This document shows positions 1 to 8,117 of a stretch of DNA of 64,000 nucleotides, piece after piece (positions within the stretch are counted from its first letter, which is position 1; every line of letters begins with the position of its first letter). The stretch lies in contig CAYTEO010000008.1 in assembly GCA_964436825.1 (NCBI GenBank), positions 1-64,000 of the forward strand, given 5' to 3'. This stretch comes from CAYTEO01 sp964436825. Lineage in GTDB: Bacteria; Krumholzibacteriota; Krumholzibacteriia; LZORAL124-64-63. Below the pieces are notes generated by a model that was not told the origin of the DNA, did no database searches, and was given only the letters and a program-made list of their open reading frames with translations. The position numbers and the translations under genes were made by a program.

Positions 1-29
1 GAAAGGCCGCGGTCAGGTGACCGCGGCCC
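1..29 (-). terminator. Rho-independent terminator of the porin gene
   Basis: An 11-bp perfect inverted repeat, GGCCGCGGTCA (5-15) and TGACCGCGGCC (18-28), is followed on the minus strand by CTTTC before the window ends. It lies about 30 bp beyond the stop of the minus-strand porin gene. The T-tract is short and cut by the window edge, so its full strength cannot be judged. Confidence 0.65.
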
Positions 30-57
30 GGGGAAACACAATCTCAGGGGCACAAGC

Positions 58-1260
58 TCAGAAATGCGCCCGGGCGCCGAACCAGCCCATCAGCATGCTG
101 TCGCCAGGATCGGCATACCCGAACTGCGCCTGGTCGTCGTAGGTGAACAGGGCCACCCCGCCCTCCAGGTCGACGCTGTCGTTCAGCATGTAGGCGGCCT
201 GGAAGTCCAGCTCGGTCCCGATGTTGGACTCGCCGCCGTTGTCCTCGGCCAGCTGGAAGAGGAAGAAGTCGGCGGTGACGTCCAGGTCCTCGGTCGGGGT
301 GAAGCCGCCCGCGAAGCGGTAGGCGATGACATTGGACCAGCCGACGATGTTCATCCGGCCCAGGTAGTCGCTCGCGGAGCCGTACGGCGACTCGAAGGTC
401 TTGTAGTCGACCTCGTCGGCGGCGGTCCCGCTGGCGTAGTTGAACTCGAACCCGATGAAAGGCTCGGTCTGGGCCTCGAAGTCGTAGAACAGGCCGGCGT
501 AGCCGCCGAAGGTCGAGATGTCCTGCTCGGCGGGGACGTAGGTCGTGCCGGTCTGGAAGATGCCCTCGCCGTAGAAGTGGAAGCCGGACCGGTGGTAGTC
601 GAACAGGCTACCGAAGATGAAGACCCGGTCGTTGTCGATGTCGGGATCGGCCCAGTTCTCGGTGACGACGGCCAGCGCGTAGGGCTCGAACCAGAAGTCC
701 TCGCTGGCGTCGTAGTGGCTGTACAGGCCGAGCAGGTTCTCGTCACCGAGGCCGTCGCTGTACTTGCCCTGGTAGCTCTCGTTCAGCTTGAAGCAGAAGA
801 AATCGAGCCAGCCCTGGTCGAACCCGTAGCGGCTGCTGACGCCCTCGAACAGGATGTCGGTGGCCAGGTCCCAGTCCTCCACGCCGATCACGCGCTCGCG
901 GCCGTAGGCCACGGGCATGCGTCCAAAAGTGACGTCGAAGTTGTCGAACAGGAAGTCGTGGGCCGTGAAGGTGGCCTGGTAGATGTCGTTGATGTCGGAG
1001 GGATCGCCCAGGACGCGGTAGTTCTGGACGGTGACGTTGTAGTCGATGTCGTCGTTGACCTGGCCGCTGAAGATGACACGGGTCCGCAGCATGGCATTGG
1101 CCCAGCCATCGTCGATATCGCTGTTCTGGTCGTAGTTGTTGTACCCCATCCAGCGGTACACCATGTTGCCGGTGATGTCGCCGGCCTTGGCCGTGGACGC
1201 CACCCCCATGCCGACGAGCAGCGCGAGGGCGAGCACCAGCATCATCAATCGTTTGAACAT
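58..1260 (-). CDS. Outer-membrane beta-barrel porin (alginate-export/porin-like)
   Basis: A 400-aa protein that begins MFKRLMMLVLALALLVG and has a typical signal peptide ending near STAKA. The mature part consists of alternating-residue strands rich in Tyr, Phe, Trp, Asp and Gly, and ends in an aromatic Phe (GWFGARAHF), as outer-membrane barrels do. The start is set at 1260 because GGAGGAG lies about 6 nt upstream; an in-frame ATG 17 codons earlier has no such site and would bury the signal peptide. It probably forms a diffusion channel for small polar solutes. The substrate cannot be told from sequence, and the subfamily call (alginate-export-like) is tentative. It is the last gene of a minus-strand group and ends in a hairpin. 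Confidence 0.8.
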   Translation of the reverse strand: MFKRLMMLVLALALLVGMGVASTAKAGDITGNMVYRWMGYNNYDQNSDIDDGWANAMLRTRVIFSGQVNDDIDYNVTVQNYRVLGDPSDINDIYQATFTAHDFLFDNFDVTFGRMPVAYGRERVIGVEDWDLATDILFEGVSSRYGFDQGWLDFFCFKLNESYQGKYSDGLGDENLLGLYSHYDASEDFWFEPYALAVVTENWADPDIDNDRVFIFGSLFDYHRSGFHFYGEGIFQTGTTYVPAEQDISTFGGYAGLFYDFEAQTEPFIGFEFNYASGTAADEVDYKTFESPYGSASDYLGRMNIVGWSNVIAYRFAGGFTPTEDLDVTADFFLFQLAEDNGGESNIGTELDFQAAYMLNDSVDLEGGVALFTYDDQAQFGYADPGDSMLMGWFGARAHF

Positions 1261-1358
1261 CTTGGTCTCCTCCGTGAAAGACAAGTCTAGTTCGGTTGCA
1301 TCGATCTTCATGCAGGCGCACCGGCCGCGGGGCGCCCGTCAGGGGTCCGAGATCGATA

Positions 1359-2606
1359 TCACCTCCCCTCGTAGATTGTGGCCAGCCGCTCCATGATGAC
1401 TGACCAGCAGAACCTCTCCTCCACGAGCCCGCGGGCCAGGGCGGCGCGTCTTGCCGCTTCCGTCTCGTCGGCCAGGGCCGCTAGGATGGCCCGCGCGAAA
1501 CTCTCGTCGTGAGCGGCCGACCAGTGGGTCGGTGCTCCAGGTTCACTGATCCCCTCGACGCCGATGGGCGTCGTGACGATCGGGATCCCCCGCGCCATCG
1601 CCTCGAGGATCTTGATCTTGATGCCGCCGCCTTCCAGCAAGGGGGCGACGAACAGCCTGCTGCTGCGGTACAGCTCCTCCAGGTCGTCGACGAAGCCCAG
1701 GGCCTCCACGCCGGGGACGGTGTCTCCTCTGGTCGCCAACAGCTCGCGGGAGCCTCTCCCGACCAGAAGCAGCGACATGGATTCCCCATAATTGGCAATG
1801 GTGGGCCAGACCTTGTCAATCAAAAAGAGAGCGGCGGAACGATTGGGCCGGTGTTCGAAGCTGCCGACGAAAAGCAGCCGGGGCGGGTTGCCCGGCCGCC
1901 AGACGGGACGGTGCTGCTCGCAGTCCACCCCGAGGGGGACGGTGACGCAACGCGCGCCGCCGTCGGCCTCCAGCAACCGGCGATCCTGGTCGGTGACGCA
2001 GAGGGTCACATCGGCCCACCGCGTCGCCAGGACCTGGTAGCGGCGCCACCGCCGCGCCTCCCAGCGCCGGAGCGCGGCGGTGAGGGGGTCGGCGGCCAGG
2101 TTCGCCCGGCGTTCCCGGGGCAGGGAGCCCAGCTCGTGGCTGCTCAGGACCAGGCGTGGTCGTTGCCGACCGTGTCGAGTGCGCCAGGCGGCGGCCTCGC
2201 GCAACAGGAAGGCGGTCTGGAAGTACTCACACTGCAGGACGTCGGGGTCCCAACTCTCCAGCTCCCGCTGGACGGTGCGCCACCAGCGGTCCAGCTCGTA
2301 CTTGCGCAGGTAGTAGGGCGTTCCCCCGGCGAGGGAGCTGGCCAGGGCCCCTGCACGACCGGCCCACAATGCCAGCCTCCTGGTCCCGGTGACACGACGG
2401 TCGAGGAACGGGACCGGAACGATCTCCACCTGCAGCTCCCGGGCCGTCTGATCGACGAGCTCCTCCTCACCCGCGCGGACGAGGGAGACGACGCGGACCT
2501 CGTGGCGCCGGGCCAGATGGCGGAGCTGAGAACGGATGGCGGTACCGCCGCCGTGGCCGACGCGCCGATGGGGCAGATAGGGGGTGATCAGCAGCAGGCG
2601 GGTCAT
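1359..2606 (-). CDS. GT4-family glycosyltransferase
   Basis: 415 aa with the GT-B architecture. The N-terminal Rossmann half begins MTRLLLITPYLPHRR with a glycine-rich loop (GHGGGT). The C-terminal half carries LLFVGSFEHRPN, a GFVDDLEELY segment and the nucleotide-sugar-binding region EGGGIKIKILEAMARGIPIV, in which the conserved glutamates are present. Such enzymes transfer a sugar from a nucleotide donor to a lipid or glycan acceptor at the cytoplasmic face of the membrane, usually for surface polysaccharide or LPS. Donor and acceptor are unknown. No strong Shine-Dalgarno sequence precedes the ATG at 2606, so the start is less certain. It lies between DUF507 genes and a porin and may share their transcript. 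Confidence 0.85.
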   Translation of the reverse strand: MTRLLLITPYLPHRRVGHGGGTAIRSQLRHLARRHEVRVVSLVRAGEEELVDQTARELQVEIVPVPFLDRRVTGTRRLALWAGRAGALASSLAGGTPYYLRKYELDRWWRTVQRELESWDPDVLQCEYFQTAFLLREAAAWRTRHGRQRPRLVLSSHELGSLPRERRANLAADPLTAALRRWEARRWRRYQVLATRWADVTLCVTDQDRRLLEADGGARCVTVPLGVDCEQHRPVWRPGNPPRLLFVGSFEHRPNRSAALFLIDKVWPTIANYGESMSLLLVGRGSRELLATRGDTVPGVEALGFVDDLEELYRSSRLFVAPLLEGGGIKIKILEAMARGIPIVTTPIGVEGISEPGAPTHWSAAHDESFARAILAALADETEAARRAALARGLVEERFCWSVIMERLATIYEGR

Positions 2607-2686
2607 CGTCGGCGTCCGTTCGCGGTGGCGACCGATGTGCGCCCCCGTCGGCGTCCCTCGTCGACGACCGGGCGGGGGAGAGGAGC

Positions 2687-2971
2687 CTAGTACAGGACGT
2701 AGCCCTTCTCGGCGGCGATCGTGCGCTTGACCTTCTCCAGTTCGATCTCGAATTCCTCGGTCCCGTCGATCAGGTGCGATTTGTGGCGGTGGATCCAGGC
2801 CACGGCCTCCTCGTCGATCTGATCCTCCATGCGCAGCAGGTCGGTGAGGGTCTTCTCGAGCAGGGCGGCGAACTGCTCCTCGCTGATCTCCAGGTCGACG
2901 TGCTCCTCGTCGAGCAACGCATCCAGGATGGCGCCGGCGAGGTGATGGATCCGTTCTTCGGACAGGCGCAT
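2687..2971 (-). CDS. DUF507 family protein (copy 1)
   Basis: A 94-aa, highly charged, mostly helical protein (MRLSEERIHHLAGAIL at the start, AAEKGYVLY at the end). The overall pattern is that of the DUF507 family, whose function is unknown. It is a paralogue of the next gene upstream: both share the N-terminal RLS..[RK]I..LA pattern, an acidic middle and a Lys-rich C-terminus ending in KGfIL or KGYVLY. The ATG at 2971 follows GGGAAGGG at a somewhat long distance. It lies 19 bp after its paralogue and is almost certainly cotranscribed with it; the two could form a heteromer, which is inference. Confidence 0.85.
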   Translation of the reverse strand: MRLSEERIHHLAGAILDALLDEEHVDLEISEEQFAALLEKTLTDLLRMEDQIDEEAVAWIHRHKSHLIDGTEEFEIELEKVKRTIAAEKGYVLY

Positions 2972-2990
2972 GGCCGCGACCCTTCCCGTG

Positions 2991-3272
2991 TCAGAGGATG
3001 AAACCCTTCTGCTTGGCCAGTTCCCTCTTCATTTTGGCGCGCAGGGCGCCGTAGTCCATCTCCTGGCCCCTGATCTGGTGCTCGTACTGCTCCAGCAGCT
3101 CGTCCACCTCGGCGTCCAGGGCCTCCTCCTGCTTCATGTCGTCGAAGATGACGTCGGCGATGGCCCGGAACACGAGGTCGGGATTGGTCTGGATGTGGAT
3201 GCGGGGATGACGCTCGATCATCAGGAGCATCTCCTCGGCCAGGAACTCGATCTTGTTGGGCGACAGTCTCAA
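2991..3272 (-). CDS. DUF507 family protein (copy 2), TTG start
   Basis: 93 aa when started at the TTG at 3272, which has GAGGAGG eight bases upstream. This gives a product of the family's usual length that aligns from its first residues with the neighbouring copy (LRLSPNKIEFLAEEM against MRLSEERIHHLAGAI). A longer reading from 3371 would add about 33 low-complexity Arg/Pro/Gly residues with no homologous counterpart, so I reject it. Features are a predicted all-helical fold, an acidic middle (EEALDAEVDELLEQYEHQ) and a basic end (KRELAKQKGFIL). Function unknown. It is the first gene of the minus-strand group; a promoter candidate is described upstream. Confidence 0.85.
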   Translation of the reverse strand: MRLSPNKIEFLAEEMLLMIERHPRIHIQTNPDLVFRAIADVIFDDMKQEEALDAEVDELLEQYEHQIRGQEMDYGALRAKMKRELAKQKGFIL

Positions 3273-3365
3273 GCGTTCCACCTCCTCGCGCGCGCCGGTG
3301 GCCGCACGGCGGGTACGACGCCCCCCGACCCGGTGAGGGGGCGGGACATCATCAATCGCTGGACC

Positions 3366-3397
3366 ATTCAACTAGCTTTCCCCATTCTTGGCAAGAA
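3366..3397 (-). promoter_or_regulatory. Candidate promoter with palindromic operator for the DUF507 genes
   Basis: On the minus strand TTGCCA (3394-3389) and TTGAAT (3371-3366) are separated by 17 nt. The -35 box lies inside a perfect 6-1-6 inverted repeat, TTCTTG-G-CAAGAA (3385-3397). That is a classic position for a repressor site, in the divergent region between the DUF507 genes and the plus-strand gene at 3429. The -10 matches only 4 of 6 consensus positions. Confidence 0.4.
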
Positions 3398-3428
3398 ATT
3401 GCTGCATGTCACTGTTCCTGGAGGCGGT

Positions 3429-4472
3429 ATGGACCGACGGCGTGACCTGTTGCCCACGTTGCTGATCGTCTCGTTCCTGGTGGTCGTGGCCGTCCTGCGC
3501 TATCCCCCGGCGCAGACGCTTCCCGGCGATCCCCTCGGTCTGCTGGTGAGCGACGGAACCTGTCCGGTCCGGGCACCGGCATTTCCGGGCGCCATGCCCA
3601 GTCACTGGGCCCTCTCGCTGGCGGCCGTGCGCCTCCGGATGCTGGAGCCGGTCTGGCCGCTGCTGGCGGGGCGGTCGGTGCTGCTCGTGGGGGGGCTGCT
3701 GCTCGTCCTCTGCCTGCTGCCGTCGCTGCTGGTCCGTCGGCCGGAGGGGAGGAACGGCATGTTGCCGGTGCTGGCGGCCGTCGTGGCCTGGGCCGCGGCG
3801 CTGGTCCTGCAACCGATCGTCCTGCCGCTGGTCGTGGCCCTGGCGGCCGCGGCGCCTCGGGGCGCGAGGCGCCGGCTTACCGCCGCTGCCGTCGCCGGCA
3901 CGCTCCTGGCCGCCGCCCTGGCCGTGGCGGGTGGGCGGACCGTGGCCGGCGACCCCGGGAGCGGTGCCGTCCCGGGGCCTGCCTGCCGGCGGGTCGTCGC
4001 CGCTTGGTGGGTCGAGACGGAACCGTGGGGAGGCCTGGTCCGGCTGGGCGGGGCGCCGCGCGCGGCAGCGGTCCTCGGCGAGCTGACCGGGCGGCGGCCC
4101 CGCGCTGACGACCTGCGGCTGGCCTGCGCCGAGGCGTCCCTCGCCGCCGGCAACGACGATGCCGCCGCCGTCCACCTGGACATCCTGCGCCGGAGCCGGC
4201 CGGACGACCCGTCCGTGCGCCTGGCCGAGGCCTGGTCCCTCCTGCTGACCGGCCAGGCGGGCAGTGCCTTGAGGCGCTTTCGCGCCTTGGCGCAGGAGGC
4301 GGTCGTCCCGGCCCTGGCGGGAGAGTTCTGCGCGCTGCGGGCGTTGGGACGGAGCGGGGAGGCGTCGGCGGTACGGGACCGCCTGGAGGACGCGCTGGCG
4401 GGTGAAGCGGGTGGCCACAAGGTCCTGGAACAGCTGCCGCCGCCGGAAAAGTCTCAGTCGTCGCCGCGGTAG
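3429..4472 (+). CDS. Membrane protein with C-terminal TPR-like region, unknown function
   Basis: 347 aa; the ATG at 3429 is preceded by GGAGG at good spacing. There are hydrophobic helices at about residues 7-25, 75-100 and 105-150 with arginine-rich connecting loops (PEGRNG, APRGARRR). The C-terminal 170 residues are soluble and Ala/Leu/Arg-rich with helical-hairpin periodicity (DDLRLACAEASLAAGNDDAAAVHLDILRR and following), resembling degenerate tetratricopeptide repeats. I do not recognise a family. The 3' end overlaps the convergent queD by 19 bp, so the last residues (PPPEKSQSSPR) are encoded opposite the queD terminus. Confidence 0.65.
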   Translation: MDRRRDLLPTLLIVSFLVVVAVLRYPPAQTLPGDPLGLLVSDGTCPVRAPAFPGAMPSHWALSLAAVRLRMLEPVWPLLAGRSVLLVGGLLLVLCLLPSLLVRRPEGRNGMLPVLAAVVAWAAALVLQPIVLPLVVALAAAAPRGARRRLTAAAVAGTLLAAALAVAGGRTVAGDPGSGAVPGPACRRVVAAWWVETEPWGGLVRLGGAPRAAAVLGELTGRRPRADDLRLACAEASLAAGNDDAAAVHLDILRRSRPDDPSVRLAEAWSLLLTGQAGSALRRFRALAQEAVVPALAGEFCALRALGRSGEASAVRDRLEDALAGEAGGHKVLEQLPPPEKSQSSPR

Positions 4473-4819
4473 ACAGCCTCGGTGGTCGGCGTCTCGCGGA
4501 CGGTGACATCGACCAGATGGGGGAGCTGGGGCCGGAGCCGCTCGTAGATCCAGCGGGCCATGTTCTCGGCCGTGGGGTTCTCCAGACCCTCCAGGTCGTT
4601 CAGGCAGTGATGGTCCATCTGCTCCAGCAGCGGCTTGAACGCCCGCTTGATCTCCCCGAAATCGACGATCCAGCCCTCGGGCTCGCTGACCTCGCCCTCC
4701 AGGCCGAGGGTGACGCAGTAGGTGTGTCCGTGGAGGCGGCCGCACTTGTGCCCCTCGGGGACGTTGGGGAGCCAGTGCGCGGCGTCGAACGTGAAGGTCT
4801 TGGTGATGCGGTGGGGCAT
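4454..4819 (-). CDS. queD: 6-carboxy-5,6,7,8-tetrahydropterin synthase
   Basis: 121 aa, the usual length for QueD. It converts dihydroneopterin triphosphate to 6-carboxytetrahydropterin, an early step toward queuosine and other 7-deazaguanines in the cytosol. Visible are the zinc-ligand histidines (FDAAHWL and CGRLHGHTY), the catalytic cysteine in CGRLHGH, the VDFGEIK segment and the terminal conserved E in VRETPTTEA. The start has GGAGTGAGGG upstream. It lies 5 bp after tdk, so the two are translationally close. The other queuosine genes (queC, queE, queF) are not in this window. Confidence 0.93.
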   Translation of the reverse strand: MPHRITKTFTFDAAHWLPNVPEGHKCGRLHGHTYCVTLGLEGEVSEPEGWIVDFGEIKRAFKPLLEQMDHHCLNDLEGLENPTAENMARWIYERLRPQLPHLVDVTVRETPTTEAVYRGDD

Positions 4820-4824
4820 GTCCC

Positions 4825-5400
4825 TCACTCCTGCTCGGTGGCCGCCGGGGGCTCGAAGCAGCGCCGGCAGCGGGCCTCGTAGGTCTCCGCGGCACCGACG
4901 ACGACCGTCCCCGTGTCGGACGTCAGCCGCTGGGTGTGGTTGGCGGGATTGCCGCAGCGCACGCAGATGGCCAGCTGTTTGGTGACGTACTCGGCGATGG
5001 CCATCAGGGTCGGCATGGGGCCGAACGGCTCGCCGCGGAAATCCATGTCCAGGCCGGCGACGATGATCCGCTTGCCTCGGTTCGCCAGGCGGTTGCAGAC
5101 CTCGGGCAGGCCCTCGTCGAGGAACTGTGCCTCGTCGATCCCGACGACCTCCGTCTTGTCGTGGACGCGGGCGAGGATCTCCTGGCTGTCCTTGACCGGC
5201 TCGCTGGGCAGGCGCTGCATGCTGTGGGAGACGATCTCGTCGCGGCTGTAGCGCGAGTCGAGCTCCGGCTTGAAGAGCTGGACGCGGAGCCGGGCGATCT
5301 CGGCGCGGCGGATGCGCCTGATCAGCTCCTCGCTCTTGCCGCTGAACATGGGGCCGCAGATGACCTCGATCCAGCCCGTCTTGCCGTGGTAGATCTGCAT
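4825..5400 (-). CDS. tdk: Thymidine kinase
   Basis: 191 aa, type II thymidine kinase size. It phosphorylates thymidine with ATP in nucleotide salvage. It shows the P-loop GPMFSGKSEEL near residue 16, the DEAQF Walker-B/catalytic segment, the lasso-region GLDMDFRGEPFG, and two CxxC zinc pairs (CVRCG and CRRCF). MQIYHGKTG is taken as the start, with GGAGAGG upstream. It is the first gene of a tdk-queD pair. A weak minus-strand promoter (TGGTCA, 17 nt, TACATT) can be drawn in the divergent gap near 5460-5490, but it is not convincing. Confidence 0.94.
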   Translation of the reverse strand: MQIYHGKTGWIEVICGPMFSGKSEELIRRIRRAEIARLRVQLFKPELDSRYSRDEIVSHSMQRLPSEPVKDSQEILARVHDKTEVVGIDEAQFLDEGLPEVCNRLANRGKRIIVAGLDMDFRGEPFGPMPTLMAIAEYVTKQLAICVRCGNPANHTQRLTSDTGTVVVGAAETYEARCRRCFEPPAATEQE

Positions 5401-5544
5401 CGTCCTCTCCGTACGCTTGCCGTCCGACCGTGCTTCCGCGCGATGCCGTTGGGGAATGTAGGCGACCGGCGCGGGCTTGACCAGTCCCAACCGCCTCCAC
5501 TCCGGGTCTGGCGTCCGCTCCCCGGCCGGTGTATCGTTGCCCGC

Positions 5545-6378
5545 ATGTGGACACGGACGACGATCACCGAGCTGCTGCGGGTCCCCCTGATCGGGATGAT
5601 CCACTGCCGTCCCCTGCCGGGATCTCCCCTGTGGGGTGGCGATCTCGAGGCGGTGCGCCGCGCCGCCGTGGCCGACGCCGAGGCGCTGGCCACCGGCGGG
5701 GCCGGCGCGATCATGCTGGAGAACTTTCACGACGTGCCGTTCCACCGCGGCCGGGTACCGGCGGCGACGGTGGCTGCCCTGACCGTCGTGGCGACGGCCG
5801 TCCGCGACGCCGTGCCTGACCTGCCCCTGGGGATCAACGTCCTGCGCAACGACGGCCTCTCGGCGCTGGGGATCGCCGCCGCCGTGGGGGCCTCCTTCGT
5901 GCGCGTCAACGTCCTGAGCGGGGCGGCGGTCACGGACCAGGGGCTGATCCAGGGCGACGCCGCGACGCTCCTGCGGGAACGGGAGGCGCTCTGTCCGGAG
6001 GTGGCCGTCCTGGCCGACCTGGACGTCAAGCACGCCCGTCCCCTGGCGCCCCGGCCGCCCGCGGAGGAGGCCGAGGACCTGCGCCGCCGCTCCCTGGCGG
6101 ACGGCCTGATCCTCAGCGGGGTCGCCACCGGCGCGCCGACGCCCCCGGCGACGGTGGCCGCGGTCCGCGGCGCCGTCCCCGACTGCCCCCTGCTGATCGG
6201 CAGCGGCGCGACGCCGGAGAACATCGGGGACTATCCGGATGCCGACGCCTTCATCGTCGGGACGGCCCTGCAGCGCCCGGACCCGGACGGTTTCCGCAGC
6301 GTGGACGCCTCCCTGGTGGCCCGCTGTGTCGAGGCCATCGCCACCCGGGGCGGGTCGGAGAAAGGAAACGGGGGATGA
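5545..6378 (+). CDS. BtpA/SgcQ family TIM-barrel protein
   Basis: 277 aa. It matches the BtpA family: VPLIGMIHCRPLPGSP at the N-terminus, GGAGAIMLENFHDVPF, GINVLRNDGLSALGIAAAVGASFVRVNVLSG, VLADLDVKHA, and the phosphate-binding barrel end LIGSGATPENI...AFIVGTAL. BtpA is linked to photosystem I stability in cyanobacteria and SgcQ lies in a sugar operon of E. coli; in other bacteria the role is unknown. There is no clear Shine-Dalgarno sequence before the ATG at 5545. The stop overlaps the next gene's ATG (ATGA), so translation is coupled to the nucleotide-sugar dehydratase. The link may be sugar metabolism, which is inference. Confidence 0.88.
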   Translation: MWTRTTITELLRVPLIGMIHCRPLPGSPLWGGDLEAVRRAAVADAEALATGGAGAIMLENFHDVPFHRGRVPAATVAALTVVATAVRDAVPDLPLGINVLRNDGLSALGIAAAVGASFVRVNVLSGAAVTDQGLIQGDAATLLREREALCPEVAVLADLDVKHARPLAPRPPAEEAEDLRRRSLADGLILSGVATGAPTPPATVAAVRGAVPDCPLLIGSGATPENIGDYPDADAFIVGTALQRPDPDGFRSVDASLVARCVEAIATRGGSEKGNGG

Positions 6379-7403
6379 ACATCCTGGTCACCGGGGGTGC
6401 CGGCTTCATCGGCGCCAACTACGTGCGATACGTCGTGGGGCGAGGCGAGGACAGGGTCGTCAACCTGGACGCCCTGACCTACGCCGGGAACCTGGAGAAC
6501 CTGGCCGGGCTGGAGGACGATCCCCGCTACCGGTTCGTCCGCGGTGACATCCGCGACGAGTCGCTCGTGCGACGCCTCCTGGCGGAGGAGCGGATCGAGG
6601 CCGTCGTCCACTTCGCGGCCGAGAGCCACGTCGACCGGTCCATCGAGGGACCGCGGGTCTTCCTGGAGACGAACGTCCTGGGGACGCAGACCCTCCTGGA
6701 CGCGGCGCGGGAGGCCGGTGTGGAGCGCTTCGTCCAGGTCGGCACCGACGAGGTCTACGGAACGCTGGGGCCGGACGACCCGCCCTTCACCGAGCAGCAT
6801 CCCCTGCAGCCCAACTCGCCCTACTCGGCCTCGAAGGCCGCGGCCGACCTGCTCTGCCGGGCTTATCACCGGACCTACGGCTTCCCCGTCATCGTCACCC
6901 GCTGCAGCAACAACTACGGCCCCTATCAGTTTCCCGAGAAGCTGATCCCCCTGATGATCGCCAACGCCCTGGAGGGCAAGCCGCTGCCGGTCTACGGCGA
7001 CGGTCGCAACGTCCGGGACTGGCTCCACGTGGAGGACCACTGCCGGGCGGTCGACCTCGTCCTGCGCCGGGGGCGGCCGGGGGAGGTCTACAACATCGGC
7101 GGCGGGAACGAGATGGAGAACATCGCCATCGTCCGGTTGCTGCTGGAACTGCTGGACCGCGACGAGTCCCTGATCACCTTCGTCGCTGACCGGCCGGGCC
7201 ACGATCGCCGCTATGCCATCGACGCGACGAAGCTCCGCGAGGAACTGGGCTGGCGGCCGGTCCACGATTTCGCGAGCGGGATCCGGGCCACCGTCGACTG
7301 GTACCTGGCCCACCGCGACTGGTGGGAGCGGGTCCGCAGCGGGGCCTACCAGCAGTACTACGAGCGGATGTACGGCGAGGGTGGGAGGTACACGGCGACA
7401 TGA
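6375..7403 (+). CDS. rfbB: dTDP-glucose 4,6-dehydratase
   Basis: 342 aa, an extended short-chain dehydrogenase. It converts dTDP-glucose to dTDP-4-keto-6-deoxyglucose for rhamnose and other deoxysugars of surface glycans. It has the NAD-binding GGAGFIG at residues 7-13, HFAAESHVDRS, the TDEVYG segment with the dehydratase Asp-Glu pair, the catalytic YSASK, and the substrate loop RCSNNYGPYQFPEKLIP, all diagnostic of RfbB/RmlB. The partner genes rfbA, C and D are not adjacent here. It is coupled by ATGA overlaps to both neighbours. Confidence 0.94.
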   Translation: MNILVTGGAGFIGANYVRYVVGRGEDRVVNLDALTYAGNLENLAGLEDDPRYRFVRGDIRDESLVRRLLAEERIEAVVHFAAESHVDRSIEGPRVFLETNVLGTQTLLDAAREAGVERFVQVGTDEVYGTLGPDDPPFTEQHPLQPNSPYSASKAAADLLCRAYHRTYGFPVIVTRCSNNYGPYQFPEKLIPLMIANALEGKPLPVYGDGRNVRDWLHVEDHCRAVDLVLRRGRPGEVYNIGGGNEMENIAIVRLLLELLDRDESLITFVADRPGHDRRYAIDATKLREELGWRPVHDFASGIRATVDWYLAHRDWWERVRSGAYQQYYERMYGEGGRYTAT

Positions 7404-8116
7404 GCGCCGCGGTGACGCTGCCCGACGGACGACGCCTGACCTGCGCCGACGAGCTGGACGGTGTCCTGCGCGCCGCACTCTGCGTGGTGACCGGCGTGGC
7501 GGTGGGGCCCGGCGAGCCGGTCCGCCCGGCACTCGAAGCGCTCGCCTCGCGGCTGCGGGAACAGTGGGCGGGGCTGCCCCCGTCGCGGATCCCCCCGCTG
7601 CAGGAGGCGCGACGCCTCTACCACGCGGTCGGCATCCAGCCGACACGGATCCGTCCCTCCAGCGAGGCCCTGCTGCGGAGGATCCTCAAGGGACAGGGCC
7701 TCTACACCATCAGCAACGTCGTCGATGCCTGCAACCTGGCCAGCCTCGAGTTCCTGCTGCCGATCGGGCTGTACGACCTGGCCCGCGTCGCGGGCGACAT
7801 CGAGCTGCGGATCGGCCGGGAGGGGGAGGAGTATCCCGGCATCCGGAAGGGGCCGGTCCACCTGGTGGGACGGCTGGGCCTGTTCGACCGGGAGGGACCG
7901 TTCGGTTCGCCGACCAGCGATTCGGCCCGCACTGCCGTCGGTCCCGGGACAAGAGACCTGCTGGGGGTCGTCATGGCGACGGCGGACTACCCGGCGGATC
8001 GGCTGCGGAGCCACGCCGCCCGCCTGGGCGAGCTGCTGACGATCCATGCCGGCGGGAAGGTCGTCCTGGTCGCCGTCCTGGACGATACCGCACCGGCGGC
8101 GGACGGGGAGGGATGA
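7400..8116 (+). CDS. B3/B4 (PheT-like tRNA-binding) domain protein
   Basis: 238 aa from the ATG at 7400, which overlaps the previous stop and has GGGAGG upstream. It resembles free-standing B3/B4 domain proteins: RIPPLQEARRLYHAVGIQPTRIRPSSEALLRR, then GLYTISNVVDACNLASLEFLLPIGLYD and a C-terminal half with a DxLGVVMATADYP segment. The B3/B4 fold forms the editing module of phenylalanyl-tRNA synthetase beta chain. Stand-alone members may edit or bind mischarged tRNA or free amino acids, but most are uncharacterised. Its place between a sugar dehydratase and a peptidase does not explain its job. Confidence 0.82.
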   Translation: MSAAVTLPDGRRLTCADELDGVLRAALCVVTGVAVGPGEPVRPALEALASRLREQWAGLPPSRIPPLQEARRLYHAVGIQPTRIRPSSEALLRRILKGQGLYTISNVVDACNLASLEFLLPIGLYDLARVAGDIELRIGREGEEYPGIRKGPVHLVGRLGLFDREGPFGSPTSDSARTAVGPGTRDLLGVVMATADYPADRLRSHAARLGELLTIHAGGKVVLVAVLDDTAPAADGEG

Positions 8117-8117
8117 G

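Noticed and set aside
64..1290. Long plus-strand reading frame opposite the porin gene
   Set aside because: It is Val/Gly/Leu-biased, has no ribosome site or family features, and mirrors the codon structure of the real porin gene with its signal peptide.
3389..3403. TGGCAAGAAATTGCT as a sigma-54 promoter for the gene at 3429
   Set aside because: The GG and GC are 9 nt apart, one short of the required 10, and the predicted start would leave almost no room before the ribosome site.
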